A stretch of DNA of 64,000 nucleotides, taken from Sphingobium terrigena. Lineage in GTDB: Bacteria; Pseudomonadota; Alphaproteobacteria; Sphingomonadales; Sphingomonadaceae. The stretch spans positions 52,466 through 116,465 of the forward strand of contig NZ_QVRA01000013.1 of NCBI RefSeq assembly GCF_003591655.1, read 5' to 3'. Under the pieces are notes generated by a model. The model was given only the letters and a program-made list of their open reading frames with translations. It did not search any database and was not told the origin of the DNA. The position numbers and the translations under genes are program-made. How positions within the stretch are numbered: the first letter of the stretch is position 1; each line of letters opens with the position of its first letter. Below are positions 24,255 to 32,155 of this stretch, piece by piece.

Positions 24255-25055
24255 TTAAAAACGCGACCAGTCGGCCTCGCCATCGAACACATGGGTGGCG
24301 GGGCCGGTCATGCGGATCGTGCCACCCGGCGCCCAGTCGATGATGAGGTCGCCGCCGGGCAGGCTGACGGTCACGGGACCGCTCACCAGCTTGCGGCGGA
24401 CGGCGGCGACGGCGGTGGCGCAGGCGCCGGTGCCGCAGGCGCGGGTGAGGCCAGCGCCACGCTCCCACACGATCAGGCGGATATGATTGTCGCCCAAGAC
24501 CTGCGCGAAGTTGACGTTGACGCGGGCGGGGAAGAGCGGGTCCGTCTCGATGATCGGGCCAAGCCGGGCGGTGTCCACGGCGTCCAGATCATCGACGAAG
24601 AAGATGACATGCGGGTTGCCGACATTGACCGCGGCGGGCGGCGGCAAATCCTCCCAGCTCGCACCCATGGTCAGCGTGTCCATGGCATAGGCCAAGGGAA
24701 TCGCGTCCCACTCGAAGCGCGGCGCGCCCATATCGACACTTGCGCCGCCATCGACCGCCCTGGCGTCCAGTAGGCCCGCCTGCGTGCGGATCAGCACGTC
24801 GCGGCCCACGAACAGTGGCACGCAGCGTGTGGCATTGCCGCACGCCTCGACCTCGCTGCCATCGGCGTTGAAAATCTGCATCGACACGTCGGCGTCGGGC
24901 GCATTGCCGATCAGGATCAACTGGTCGCAGCCAATCCCGGCATGACGATCGGCAATGGCGCGGGCGCGGCTTTCCGTCATCTCGACTACATCGGTGCGCG
25001 CGTCGATCACGACAAAATCATTGCCCAGGCCATGCATTTTGGAAAAGCGTCCCAT
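24255..25055 (-). CDS. dapF: diaminopimelate epimerase
   Basis: 266 residues from the ATG at 25055 (MGRFSKMHGLGNDF), the standard DapF start. The two catalytic cysteines lie in ACGNATRC and in RACGTGACATAVA, with the family pattern GNPHVIFFVDDLD between. It interconverts LL- and meso-diaminopimelate for lysine and peptidoglycan. First gene of the dapF-mtaB-ftsY group and divergent from higBA. Confidence 0.95.
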   Translation of the reverse strand: MGRFSKMHGLGNDFVVIDARTDVVEMTESRARAIADRHAGIGCDQLILIGNAPDADVSMQIFNADGSEVEACGNATRCVPLFVGRDVLIRTQAGLLDARAVDGGASVDMGAPRFEWDAIPLAYAMDTLTMGASWEDLPPPAAVNVGNPHVIFFVDDLDAVDTARLGPIIETDPLFPARVNVNFAQVLGDNHIRLIVWERGAGLTRACGTGACATAVAAVRRKLVSGPVTVSLPGGDLIIDWAPGGTIRMTGPATHVFDGEADWSRF

Positions 25056-25107
25056 GATGGGGGCGCATGTAATGGGAGGGAAGGGAAAAGACCAGTGGCT
25101 GCCGCGA

Positions 25108-25155
25108 TGTAACGTCTGGGTTGACATGCTGTCTATTGTAACGCATGACGTTACA
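25108..25155. promoter_or_regulatory. higBA operator/promoter region
   Basis: A perfect dyad TGTAACG-N5-CGTTACA at 25137-25155 with a third half-site TGTAACG at 25108-25114. A TTGACA at 25121-25126 lies between them and could be a -35 element; no convincing -10 is seen. The sites sit right before higB, as expected for HigA autorepression. Confidence 0.6.
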
Positions 25156-25156
25156 T

Positions 25157-25447
25157 ATGGAGATTGAGGGCATCGCGCATAAAGCGCTGCGTCGCTTTTT
25201 CGAGACGGGTAACGCCAAAGGATTGGTGGGCGATATTGGTAGGCTACGCAAGATGCTGGCTTTTATCGATGCAGCGTCATCTTTGGATGTGCTGGCCCAG
25301 CCGCCCAATTATGGCTTGCATCCCCTGACGGGGAACCGGGCTGGCACATGGTCGATGACGGTTACGCGCAATTGGCGATTGACCTTTCGCATGAACGAAG
25401 AAGGGGCATTGGTCGACATGGATTTGGAGGATTATCATGGCGCTTAA
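25157..25447 (+). CDS. higB: HigB-type mRNA interferase toxin (RelE superfamily)
   Basis: 96 residues from the ATG at 25157; an ATG four codons earlier lies inside the operator dyad and is less likely. The sequence (IAHKALRRFFETGN.., LHPLTGNRAGTWSMTVTRNWRLTFRM, VDMDLEDYH) matches the HigB/killer family. Such toxins cut mRNA on the ribosome. There is no ribosome-binding site, so translation may be leaderless. It overlaps higA by 11 nt in the toxin-first order typical of HigBA. Confidence 0.88.
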   Translation: MEIEGIAHKALRRFFETGNAKGLVGDIGRLRKMLAFIDAASSLDVLAQPPNYGLHPLTGNRAGTWSMTVTRNWRLTFRMNEEGALVDMDLEDYHGA

Positions 25448-25733
25448 GATGCACGCTTCGTTGGCAGTCCATCCCGGCGACTGGCTCAAGACCGAAATGG
25501 TCGAGGCGCATGGCCTCAAGATCGGCGATCTGGCGGATCATCTGGGGGTGACGCGCCAGACCGTCAGTCGATTGCTCAACCAGCGGCAGGATTTGACGGC
25601 GGACATGGCGATCCGCTTTGAAAAGCTGTTCGGTATCGACGCCGATACGCTGATGCGGATGCAGATACGCCATGATCTGGCGGTGGCGCGGGGCCATGCC
25701 GATGAATTGTCGGTCAAGCCGCTGGCTGCTTGA
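25437..25733 (+). CDS. higA: HigA-type antitoxin, XRE family
   Basis: 98 residues. HigA signature start (HPGDWLKTEMVEAHGLKIGDLADHLGVTRQTVSRLLNQRQDLTADMAIRFEKLFG), a helix-turn-helix that should bind the dyads upstream of higB and neutralise the toxin. Overlaps higB, so the two are co-translated. Confidence 0.9.
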   Translation: MALKMHASLAVHPGDWLKTEMVEAHGLKIGDLADHLGVTRQTVSRLLNQRQDLTADMAIRFEKLFGIDADTLMRMQIRHDLAVARGHADELSVKPLAA

Positions 25734-25748
25734 CGAGACGATAGGCTG

Positions 25749-26372
25749 CTATTTTGGTACTGCCTTGAATGTCACCCGTAAACTGCGAATCAGGGTGACG
25801 GGCTTGCCGTCGGCATCGGTCTGGATGAAGGCACAATAAGTCTTTGCCTCGGCACAGGCGATTTCAACCAATTTCGTCGGGCCTTCCTTCTGGCTGGCCG
25901 GTTCGCAGAAAATGACATGTCCGGTTGGATCGACCTTTGTGACAATCGAAACGCTTTCTTCCAGCGCGCCGTTAGGAAGTCTTTGGACCTGCAATTCGAT
26001 GTCAGCGGGCGGAATCGCAGTTGAACGGCCGGGTAGGCGGCCTTTCCTCCCGGGGAGCAGCCAGGTTAAACGACCGTTGTAGAGGGCGTGAGTCGCCATG
26101 CCATTTTCATCAGTTGCCGGTTTGAATCGAGCTCGCCCAGTGATCACCGTGCAGGTTCTGTCGTCCAGTTCGGGAAAACCGCTGGACTGCGTGACGGAAC
26201 ATTTCGATATTCGCCCTTCCGGCGAGATCAAGAGGGAAAAACTGATCGTCCCCTCCTCGCGGCGGCGCTTCGCGCCTGCGGGATAGTCGCTATCGCTGAG
26301 CCAAACTGCTGGGCCATTTGGTCTAGCCGGTGCTAACGCAGAAGCCAGTAAAAGAGCAAATATCGCACTCAT
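25749..26372 (-). CDS. exported protein with TonB C-terminal-like domain
   Basis: 207 residues with an N-terminal signal (MSAIFALLLASALAPA). Residues about 25-95 (SDSDYPAGAKRRREEGTISFSLLISPEGRISKCSVTQSSGFPELDDRTCTVITGRARFKPA) match the TonB_C fold that is common as a stand-alone periplasmic domain in sphingomonads. The second half is a diverged repeat of it. It has no membrane anchor or Pro-rich linker, so it is not a working TonB. Its ATG overlaps the stop of the permease (ATGA). Confidence 0.65.
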   Translation of the reverse strand: MSAIFALLLASALAPARPNGPAVWLSDSDYPAGAKRRREEGTISFSLLISPEGRISKCSVTQSSGFPELDDRTCTVITGRARFKPATDENGMATHALYNGRLTWLLPGRKGRLPGRSTAIPPADIELQVQRLPNGALEESVSIVTKVDPTGHVIFCEPASQKEGPTKLVEIACAEAKTYCAFIQTDADGKPVTLIRSLRVTFKAVPK

Positions 26373-27775
26373 GCTCTACCCGCCGCCGCCGTCGCCCGCT
26401 TCTGCCCATAGAGAAAATACACCACCAGCCCCACGGCATTCCACCCCAGGCACGCCAATATCGTCTGCATCGGCAGGCTGATGAACAGATAGGCGCAGCC
26501 GCCCATCGCCCCCAGTCCGACGAACCAGGCGGCAGGCGTGCGGAAGGGACGGCGCATGTCGGGGAGGCGCTTGCGCAGCACCAGCAGGCACAGGCCGACC
26601 GAGGTGAAGGCGATCAGCGTCCCCGCATTGGCGAGCGCTGCAATCTCGTCGATCGGCAGCAACCCGGCGATGATGGCCACCAATATGGCGGTCACCATCG
26701 TGATCCGGGCAGGCGTGCCGCGTTTGGAGATTTTGGCAAGGCTCTGGGGCAGGAAGCCGTCGCGCGCCATGACCAGGAAGATGCGGCTCTGGCCATAGAG
26801 GAAGCCCAGCAACACGGTGGGCAGGGCGATGACGGCGGCGATGGCGACGATCCGCGCCACCTCTCCCCGGCCCATTTCGCGCAGGATCAGCGCCAGTGGC
26901 TCCGGGCTGTCGGCAAAGCGGGTGAAGGGCATGGCACCGATCGCGGCGGCGGCGACCAACACATAGATCAGCGTGCAGACGACCAGCGATCCGACGATGC
27001 CGATGGCCAGATCCCGCTCCGGGTTCCTGGCTTCCTCTGCTGCGGTCGAGATGGCGTCGAAGCCGTAAAAGGCGAAGAAGATGATGGCGGCGGCCGCCAT
27101 CACCCCGCGCTCCACCCCGTCGGCACCCATATGCTTGGCAAAGCCGAAGGGCATGAACGGCTCCAGATTCTGCGCGTCGAAGGCGGGCAGGGCGACCCAG
27201 ACGAACAGGCTTAGCGTCGCAATCTTGATGAGGACCAGCAGCGTGTTGAGCCGCGCGCTTTCATGGGTGCCGAGCATCAGCAGGCCAGCGACCACGGCGA
27301 TGATGAAGATGGCGGGGAGGTTGATGAGGCCGCCCAGTTCCGGTCCCTGCGTCAGGCCCACGGGAAAGCCGATCGCGGTGAGCAGCGGCGCGGCATAGCC
27401 CGACCAGCCGACCGCGACGGTCGATACGACCAGGCTATATTCCAGGATCAGGCTCCACCCCACGATCCAGGCGATGCCTTCGCCCAGCACGACATAGGAG
27501 TAGCTATAGGCGCTGCCCGCGGCGGGCATCATGGTCGACAGTTCGGCATAGGCCAACGCGGCGCAGGCGCAGATCGCGCCGGCTATGGCGAAGGAGAGGA
27601 GGACGGCAGGCCCGGCCCGGTCCGCGCCGACGCCGATCAGCGTCAATATGCCAGTGCCAACAATCGCGCCGACGCCCAGCGCCAGCAGATGCGGCCAGGA
27701 CAGGGTGCGCGCCATGCGATGCTGATCACCGCTTGGGCTCATCGCCTCCATCGGCTTGCGGCGTGTCCAGCTCAT
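26369..27775 (-). CDS. APC-family amino-acid permease
   Basis: 468 residues from the ATG at 27775, which has GGGGAG upstream. About 12-13 membrane helices. The APC signature is clear in LGVGAIVGTGILTLIG (helix 1, substrate-backbone binding) and FFAFYGFDAISTAAEEARNPERDLAIGIVGSL. It resembles cationic amino-acid transporters (CAT/YfnA-like). The substrate is not readable. It is divergent from brnTA and coupled to the TonB-like gene. Confidence 0.88.
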   Translation of the reverse strand: MSWTRRKPMEAMSPSGDQHRMARTLSWPHLLALGVGAIVGTGILTLIGVGADRAGPAVLLSFAIAGAICACAALAYAELSTMMPAAGSAYSYSYVVLGEGIAWIVGWSLILEYSLVVSTVAVGWSGYAAPLLTAIGFPVGLTQGPELGGLINLPAIFIIAVVAGLLMLGTHESARLNTLLVLIKIATLSLFVWVALPAFDAQNLEPFMPFGFAKHMGADGVERGVMAAAAIIFFAFYGFDAISTAAEEARNPERDLAIGIVGSLVVCTLIYVLVAAAAIGAMPFTRFADSPEPLALILREMGRGEVARIVAIAAVIALPTVLLGFLYGQSRIFLVMARDGFLPQSLAKISKRGTPARITMVTAILVAIIAGLLPIDEIAALANAGTLIAFTSVGLCLLVLRKRLPDMRRPFRTPAAWFVGLGAMGGCAYLFISLPMQTILACLGWNAVGLVVYFLYGQKRATAAAGRA

Positions 27776-27840
27776 GGTGATCTGCTCCCCTGATTGTCGC
27801 GCCACCATGCCGAAAGCTGCGGGACTGGCAAGGGCGGAGA

Positions 27841-27874
27841 TTGACGAGCCATGTTTTTGCATATACATAAACAT
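27841..27874 (+). promoter_or_regulatory. brnTA promoter and operator
   Basis: TTGACG (27841-27846), a 17-nt spacer and TACATA (27864-27869). An inverted repeat ATGTTT-N12-AAACAT (27851-27874) covers the spacer and -10. The predicted start of transcription falls at about the GTG of brnT, which implies a leaderless message and BrnA autorepression. Confidence 0.6.
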
Positions 27875-27876
27875 CA

Positions 27877-28152
27877 GTGGAGATTGAGTTTGATCCTGCG
27901 AAAGACGAGATCAACCGGGGCAAGCGCCATGTGCCGCTTGCCTTTGGCGTAGAGGTTTTCTCCGATGCCGAGATGCTGATCGTTCCAACCATCAGGATCG
28001 AGGATGAAGAGCAGCGATACAAGGCGATCGGACTGATTGATGGCAGGTTATGGACCGTCATCTATGTGATGCGCGAATATAGGTATCGCTTCATTTCGGT
28101 AAGGAAGAGCAATGGAACTGAACAAAGACTATATAGTGGGATTGCCCGCTGA
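27877..28152 (+). CDS. brnT: BrnT-family ribonuclease toxin
   Basis: 91 residues from a GTG. BrnT pattern: EFDPAKDEINRGKRHVPLAFGVEVF, then R(Y)KAIGLIDGRLWTVIYVMREYRYRFISVRKS. It has the RelE-like fold typical of these RNases. No ribosome-binding site is present, consistent with a leaderless start. The end overlaps brnA by 41 nt. Confidence 0.9.
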   Translation: MEIEFDPAKDEINRGKRHVPLAFGVEVFSDAEMLIVPTIRIEDEEQRYKAIGLIDGRLWTVIYVMREYRYRFISVRKSNGTEQRLYSGIAR

Positions 28153-28369
28153 CCCTGATGATCCCGAGGATCGCGACGTCAGTGTGGCGGCGATCGAGCA
28201 GGCATTGGCGGAGCGGGAAGCGCGACGTCGCCTTGGTGGTCGTCCGGCAGGCTCGAACAAGGAGCAGGTCGCGCTGCGCATAGACAAGGATGTGCTGGCG
28301 CGCTTCCGCGCGACCGGGCCGGGGTGGCAGACGCGGATCAACGAGATACTCCGCGCGGCCAAGCTGTAG
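28112..28369 (+). CDS. brnA: BrnA-family antitoxin
   Basis: 85 residues. The C-terminal signature VALRIDKDVLARFRATGPGWQTRINEILRAA is the BrnA ribbon-helix-helix DNA-binding domain. The N-terminal half (DPDDPEDRDVSVAAIEQALAEREARRR) should bind the toxin. Expected to repress through the dyad at 27851-27874. Confidence 0.9.
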   Translation: MELNKDYIVGLPADPDDPEDRDVSVAAIEQALAEREARRRLGGRPAGSNKEQVALRIDKDVLARFRATGPGWQTRINEILRAAKL

Positions 28370-28587
28370 CTTTGCTTGCGCGGCGGCGGGCTTTCCGCTA
28401 GGGGCGCGTCTGCAATCGGGCGGTTTGCCGTTCGGTCCATGACATATCCATTGAGCGCGCGCCCGGTAAACGGGTCAGCATCAGGCGCTTTGTATGGACG
28501 CTGGTTGGCGAGGTTTCGCCCACCGGCGATTTTGTCGTTTGATGGGAATGCAAAGATTTTCAGGCCTTTGGGCCAATTGAGGTGATG

Positions 28588-30060
28588 ATGTTCGATTCGC
28601 TGAGCGATCGTCTGGGTGGGGTATTCGACAAGCTGCGGGGGCGTGGTGCGCTCACGGAGGACGATGTCCGCGCCGCGATGCGCGAGGTGCGAATCGCGCT
28701 GCTCGAAGCCGACGTCGCCCTCTCGGTCGTGCGCCAGTTTGTCGATCAGGCGACCGAGCGTGCGGTCGGCAGCGATGTGCTGCGGTCGGTCACGCCGGGG
28801 CAGATGGTCGTCAAGATCGTATCCGACACGCTCACCGAAACGCTGGGGTCCGATACGTCGGACCTGATGATCGACGTGACCCCGCCCGCCGTCATCATGA
28901 TGGTCGGTTTGCAGGGGTCGGGCAAGACGACCACGACCGCCAAGATCGCCAAGCGGCTGAAGGAAAAAGACCGCAAGAAGGTGCTGATGGCGTCGCTCGA
29001 CGTCCAGCGCCCCGCCGCGCAGGAACAGCTCGCCGTGCTGGGCACCCAGTGCGACGTCGCGACCTTGCCGATCATCGCCGGGCAGCAGCCGGTCGATATT
29101 GCCCGCCGCGCGCTCCAGTCAGCGAAGTTGCAGGGCTTCGACGTGGTGATGCTCGACACCGCCGGTCGACTGCATGTCGATCAGGCGCTGATGGACGAGA
29201 TGAAGGCGGTGGCCGATGTGGCGACGCCTGCCGAAATCCTGCTGGTGGTCGATTCGCTGACCGGTCAGGACGCGGTCAATGTCGCGCAGAGCTTCACGGC
29301 GCAGGTGCCGCTGACGGGCGTGGTGCTGACCCGCATGGATGGCGATGCGCGCGGTGGTGCGGCGCTGTCGATGCGCGCGGTGACCGGCCGCCCGATCAAA
29401 TTTGCTGGCACCGGCGAAAAGCTGGACGCGATCGAGGTGTTCCATCCGCAGCGCGTTGCGCAGCGCATATTGGGCATGGGCGACGTCGTGTCGCTGGTCG
29501 AGCGCGCTGCCGAGAGCATCGACGCGGACGAAGCTGACAAGCTGGCCAAGAAAATGGCCAAGGGTCAGTTCGACATGAACGATCTGCGCGCGCAGCTGGG
29601 TCAGATGCGCCGTATGGGCGGGCTGGGCGCGCTGGCGGGGATGATCCCAGGCCTAAAAAAAGCGCAGGCGGCGATGGCCAATAGCGGCGCGAACGACAAG
29701 ACGCTGATCCATCTCGACGCGATGATCGGATCGATGACGCCCAAGGAGCGGGAACGCCCGGCGCTCATCAACGCCAAGCGCAAGATCCGCATCGCCAAAG
29801 GCTCCGGCACCACGGTGCAGGAAGTCAACCGGCTCCTGAAAATGCATCAGGAAATGGAAGGCGCGATGAAGAAGATCCGCAAGATGGGTGGCCTCAAAGG
29901 GCTGGCCAAGATGTTCACCGGTGGTGGCATGGGCGGACTGGGTGGTCCCGATGGCGGGGCCGGTGGCCCGCCTGACCTGTCGGGCCTGGGTGGCCTTGGC
30001 GGCCTTGGCGGTAACATGCCCAAGCTGCCGCCCGGCTTTCAGAATTTCATGAAGAAGTAG
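28588..30060 (+). CDS. ffh: signal recognition particle protein Ffh (SRP54)
   Basis: 490 residues; the ATG at 28588 has GAGG 5 nt upstream, and GTG 28582 and ATG 28585 precede it in frame. NG domain with GLQGSGKTTTTAKIA, DVQRPAAQEQL, DTAGRLHVD and TRMDGDARGG. The M domain has the RNA-binding helices (SMTPKERERPALINAKRKIRIAKGSGTTVQEVNRLLK) and a Met/Gly-rich tail. It targets nascent membrane proteins to FtsY. First gene before rpsP-rimM-trmD-rplS, a common order in alphaproteobacteria. The SRP RNA gene was not found here. Confidence 0.96.
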   Translation: MFDSLSDRLGGVFDKLRGRGALTEDDVRAAMREVRIALLEADVALSVVRQFVDQATERAVGSDVLRSVTPGQMVVKIVSDTLTETLGSDTSDLMIDVTPPAVIMMVGLQGSGKTTTTAKIAKRLKEKDRKKVLMASLDVQRPAAQEQLAVLGTQCDVATLPIIAGQQPVDIARRALQSAKLQGFDVVMLDTAGRLHVDQALMDEMKAVADVATPAEILLVVDSLTGQDAVNVAQSFTAQVPLTGVVLTRMDGDARGGAALSMRAVTGRPIKFAGTGEKLDAIEVFHPQRVAQRILGMGDVVSLVERAAESIDADEADKLAKKMAKGQFDMNDLRAQLGQMRRMGGLGALAGMIPGLKKAQAAMANSGANDKTLIHLDAMIGSMTPKERERPALINAKRKIRIAKGSGTTVQEVNRLLKMHQEMEGAMKKIRKMGGLKGLAKMFTGGGMGGLGGPDGGAGGPPDLSGLGGLGGLGGNMPKLPPGFQNFMKK

Positions 30061-30063
30061 CCC

Positions 30064-30143
30064 GTCATTCCGGCGGATGCCGGACTCCAGTGTCGGATGG
30101 GAATGACCAGCCGCTCTGGATGCCGGATCAAGTCCGGTATGAC
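30064..30143. repeat. family A palindromic repeat between ffh and rpsP
   Basis: GTCATTCCGGCGGATGCCGG.. at the left and ..CCGGATCAAGTCCGGTATGAC at the right, each a hairpin. It begins 3 nt after the ffh stop. Confidence 0.88.
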
Positions 30144-30189
30144 GATTAATGTAAGTATATTCGTAGTTTACGTCAGAAAGGTAAGTTCC

Positions 30190-30654
30190 ATGGCAACGTC
30201 CATTCGTCTCTCGCGCGGTGGTTCCAAGAAGCGCCCCTATTATCGCATCGTCGTGGCTGACAGCCGCGCGCCGCGTGATGGCAAGTTCATCGAGCGCATC
30301 GGCAGCTACAACCCCGTCCTGCCCAAGGGCGACGAAAAGCGCGTCGTTCTGGACGTGGAACGCGCCAAGCATTGGGTGGCCGCCGGCGCCCAGCCGACCG
30401 ACCGCGTGGCCCGTTTCCTCGACGCCGCTGGCGTCAAGGAGCGGATCGTGCGCAACAACCCGAACAAGGGTGTGCCGGGCCAGAAGGCCAAGGATCGCGC
30501 CGAAGATCGTGCGACCAAGCTGGCCGAGGCCGAAGAAGCCCGCGTCGCCGCCGAGGAAGCCGCCAAGGCTCCCGTCGAAGCGCCTGCCGCTGAAGAGGCA
30601 CCTGCTGCCGAAGCACCGGCTGAAGAAGCCGCTGCCGAACAGGCCGAGGGCTGA
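30190..30654 (+). CDS. rpsP: 30S ribosomal protein S16 with acidic Ala/Glu tail
   Basis: 154 residues from the ATG at 30190 ([42 protein letters not shown]), the normal S16 start. The S16 core ends near residue 110. The remaining 45 residues are a low-complexity tail of AEEA/APAAE repeats, as seen in many alphaproteobacterial S16 proteins. First gene of the ribosomal/tRNA-modification operon. Confidence 0.95.
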   Translation: MATSIRLSRGGSKKRPYYRIVVADSRAPRDGKFIERIGSYNPVLPKGDEKRVVLDVERAKHWVAAGAQPTDRVARFLDAAGVKERIVRNNPNKGVPGQKAKDRAEDRATKLAEAEEARVAAEEAAKAPVEAPAAEEAPAAEAPAEEAAAEQAEG

Positions 30655-30659
30655 TCCTC

Positions 30660-31154
30660 TTGACCGACAAGCCCGTCACTCTCGCCGCGATCATCGGTGC
30701 GCATGGGGTGGCGGGCGAAGTCCGCCTGAAACTGTTTGGCGAAGGGGTCGAAAGCCTCAAAGCCTATGGCAGTTTCGACGCGGGCGGGCGCAGGCTGACC
30801 TTGAAGTCGCTGCGCCCCGGTTCCAATGGTGCGGTCGCGCGCTTCGCCGAAATTGGCGATCGCAGCGCGGCCGAAGCCATGCGCGGCACGGCGCTGACCG
30901 TCCCGCGCTCCGCCCTGCCGCCGCTGGGCGAGGGCGAATATTATCATGCCGACGTCATCGGCCTGCCTTGCCTGTCGAGTGACGGTGAAGCGCTGGGCGA
31001 GATCATCGCCATAGAGAATTTCGGCGCTGGCGACATTATCGAGGTTCAGCGGCCGCCGGTGGACGGCAAGCCCGGCAAGCGCTTCATGGCACCCATGCAC
31101 GCGGTCACGCTGGACGCGGAGCGGGCGGTGATTGACGCGGCGTTCGTGGAATAG
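30660..31154 (+). CDS. rimM: ribosome maturation factor RimM
   Basis: 164 residues from a TTG, 5 nt after rpsP; there is no ATG that keeps the conserved start TLAAIIGAHGVAGEVRLKLFGE. The RimM barrel is followed by the PRC domain (YYHADVIGLPCLSSDGEALGEIIAIENFGAGDIIEV.. FMAPMHAVTLD). It helps mature the 30S 3' domain. The TTG may lower its output relative to S16. Confidence 0.93.
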   Translation: MTDKPVTLAAIIGAHGVAGEVRLKLFGEGVESLKAYGSFDAGGRRLTLKSLRPGSNGAVARFAEIGDRSAAEAMRGTALTVPRSALPPLGEGEYYHADVIGLPCLSSDGEALGEIIAIENFGAGDIIEVQRPPVDGKPGKRFMAPMHAVTLDAERAVIDAAFVE

Positions 31155-31174
31155 TATATACTGCTTGTATATAC
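31132..31174 (+). promoter_or_regulatory. vapBC promoter and operator
   Basis: TTGACG (31132-31137), exactly 17 nt, then TATATA (31155-31160). A double palindrome GTATATAC-N5-GTATATAC (31154-31174) covers the -10 and start point. The -35 lies within the last codons of rimM. Expected to be bound by VapB. Confidence 0.75.
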
Positions 31175-31185
31175 GGAGGTCCGCG

Positions 31186-31455
31186 ATGAGCGAAGAGTAT
31201 AAGGCCAAGATTTTCAAGTCGGGCAATAGCCTGGCTTTGCGCCTGCCCAAGGCTCTTGGCCTCAAGGAAGGCGCGGAAATGACCCTGCGCGAGGATCATG
31301 GCCGCTTCACTTTCGAGCCGGCTCAGAATGACCGCAAGATCGACGTCAGCAAATTCGCGGGCAAGGTGCCATGGCTGGAACCTCTGCCGCGCGAGGATTT
31401 CGATGATTCCCCTCGCGATTGGCACCTGCTGGGTCGTGATGCGTCCGGGGCATGA
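31186..31455 (+). CDS. vapB: VapB-type antitoxin, AbrB/SpoVT fold
   Basis: 89 residues from the ATG at 31186 with GGAGG 6 nt upstream. The N-terminal swapped-hairpin DNA-binding domain is AKIFKSGNSLALRLPKALGLKEGAEMTL. The C-terminal tail (VPWLEPLPREDFDDSPRDWHLLG) should occupy the toxin active site. It overlaps vapC by 4 nt (ATGA). Confidence 0.88.
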   Translation: MSEEYKAKIFKSGNSLALRLPKALGLKEGAEMTLREDHGRFTFEPAQNDRKIDVSKFAGKVPWLEPLPREDFDDSPRDWHLLGRDASGA

Positions 31456-31826
31456 TGCGGCTGCTGGATACCAATAGCTGCATCTATGTCTTTACCGGCA
31501 TCTATCCGTCGCTGATTGCCCGGATGGCGGAGCAGGCGGCTGGCAGCCTGTTCATATCGTCGATCACCTATGCCGAACTGGCCTATGGCACGGTGCGGGG
31601 CAAACCGCCGCCACCCGAAGCGCTGTCGGCCTTTGTCGCGGAGATCGCTATTCTTCCGTTCGATGAGGCGGCGGCGCAGGCCTATGCGGCGCTTCCCTTT
31701 CGGCGCGGCAGTTTCGACCGTCTGATCGCGGCCCACGCCCTGTCGCTGGATGCGGCGCTGGTGACCCGCAACGCAGCCGACTTTGCCGACATGCCCGGCT
31801 TGCACGTCGAGGACTGGACGCGCTGA
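31452..31826 (+). CDS. vapC: VapC-type PIN-domain ribonuclease toxin
   Basis: 124 residues. PIN-domain acidic residues are Asp6 (RLLDTNSCIYV), Glu42 (ITYAELAYG) and the Asp in FDRLIAAHAL, with LVTRNAADFADMPGL near the end. VapC toxins cleave tRNA or rRNA in a Mg-dependent way. Coupled to vapB; the pair sits between rimM and trmD. Confidence 0.9.
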   Translation: MMRLLDTNSCIYVFTGIYPSLIARMAEQAAGSLFISSITYAELAYGTVRGKPPPPEALSAFVAEIAILPFDEAAAQAYAALPFRRGSFDRLIAAHALSLDAALVTRNAADFADMPGLHVEDWTR

Positions 31827-31882
31827 CGCTTGCCGCCAGCCGGGAACTGGACGATGCCGCCTCCATCGCCTAAGCGGCAATC

Positions 31883-32155
31883 ATGGCTCAGATCCTTACC
31901 GCTCTCTATCTCCTCGCGATGCTGGCCGCTGGCTGGCGGCTGTTTGGCCTTGGCTGGTCGCGTCGGATCAAGATCGCCGCGGCGGTAGCGCTTGTCTGCC
32001 CGGTGCCGTTGCTGGTGCTGCTGCCCGGCCTGATCCATCCTGAGCGGCCCTTTGCCGACCTGCTGCGCGCCATCGGGCTGGCGCTGCTCGCCTGTGGCGC
32101 GCTGTGTCTGGCGGGCGGTGTGTCGGCGGCCTGGCTGCGCGCGCGGCGTCGATGA
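31883..32155 (+). CDS. small membrane protein coupled to trmD
   Basis: 90 residues with two or three hydrophobic helices ([62 protein letters not shown]) and a basic tail RARRR. No named family recognised. Its TGA overlaps the trmD ATG (ATGA), so it is translated together with trmD. Its codon use is like the core genes, so it probably belongs to the host operon and not to the vapBC insertion. Confidence 0.6.
   Translation: MAQILTALYLLAMLAAGWRLFGLGWSRRIKIAAAVALVCPVPLLVLLPGLIHPERPFADLLRAIGLALLACGALCLAGGVSAAWLRARRR

Noticed and set aside
28376..28585. 69-codon frame between brnA and ffh
   Set aside because: No ribosome site, no family, Arg/Ala-rich composition; the 218-bp gap is better read as the ffh promoter region.
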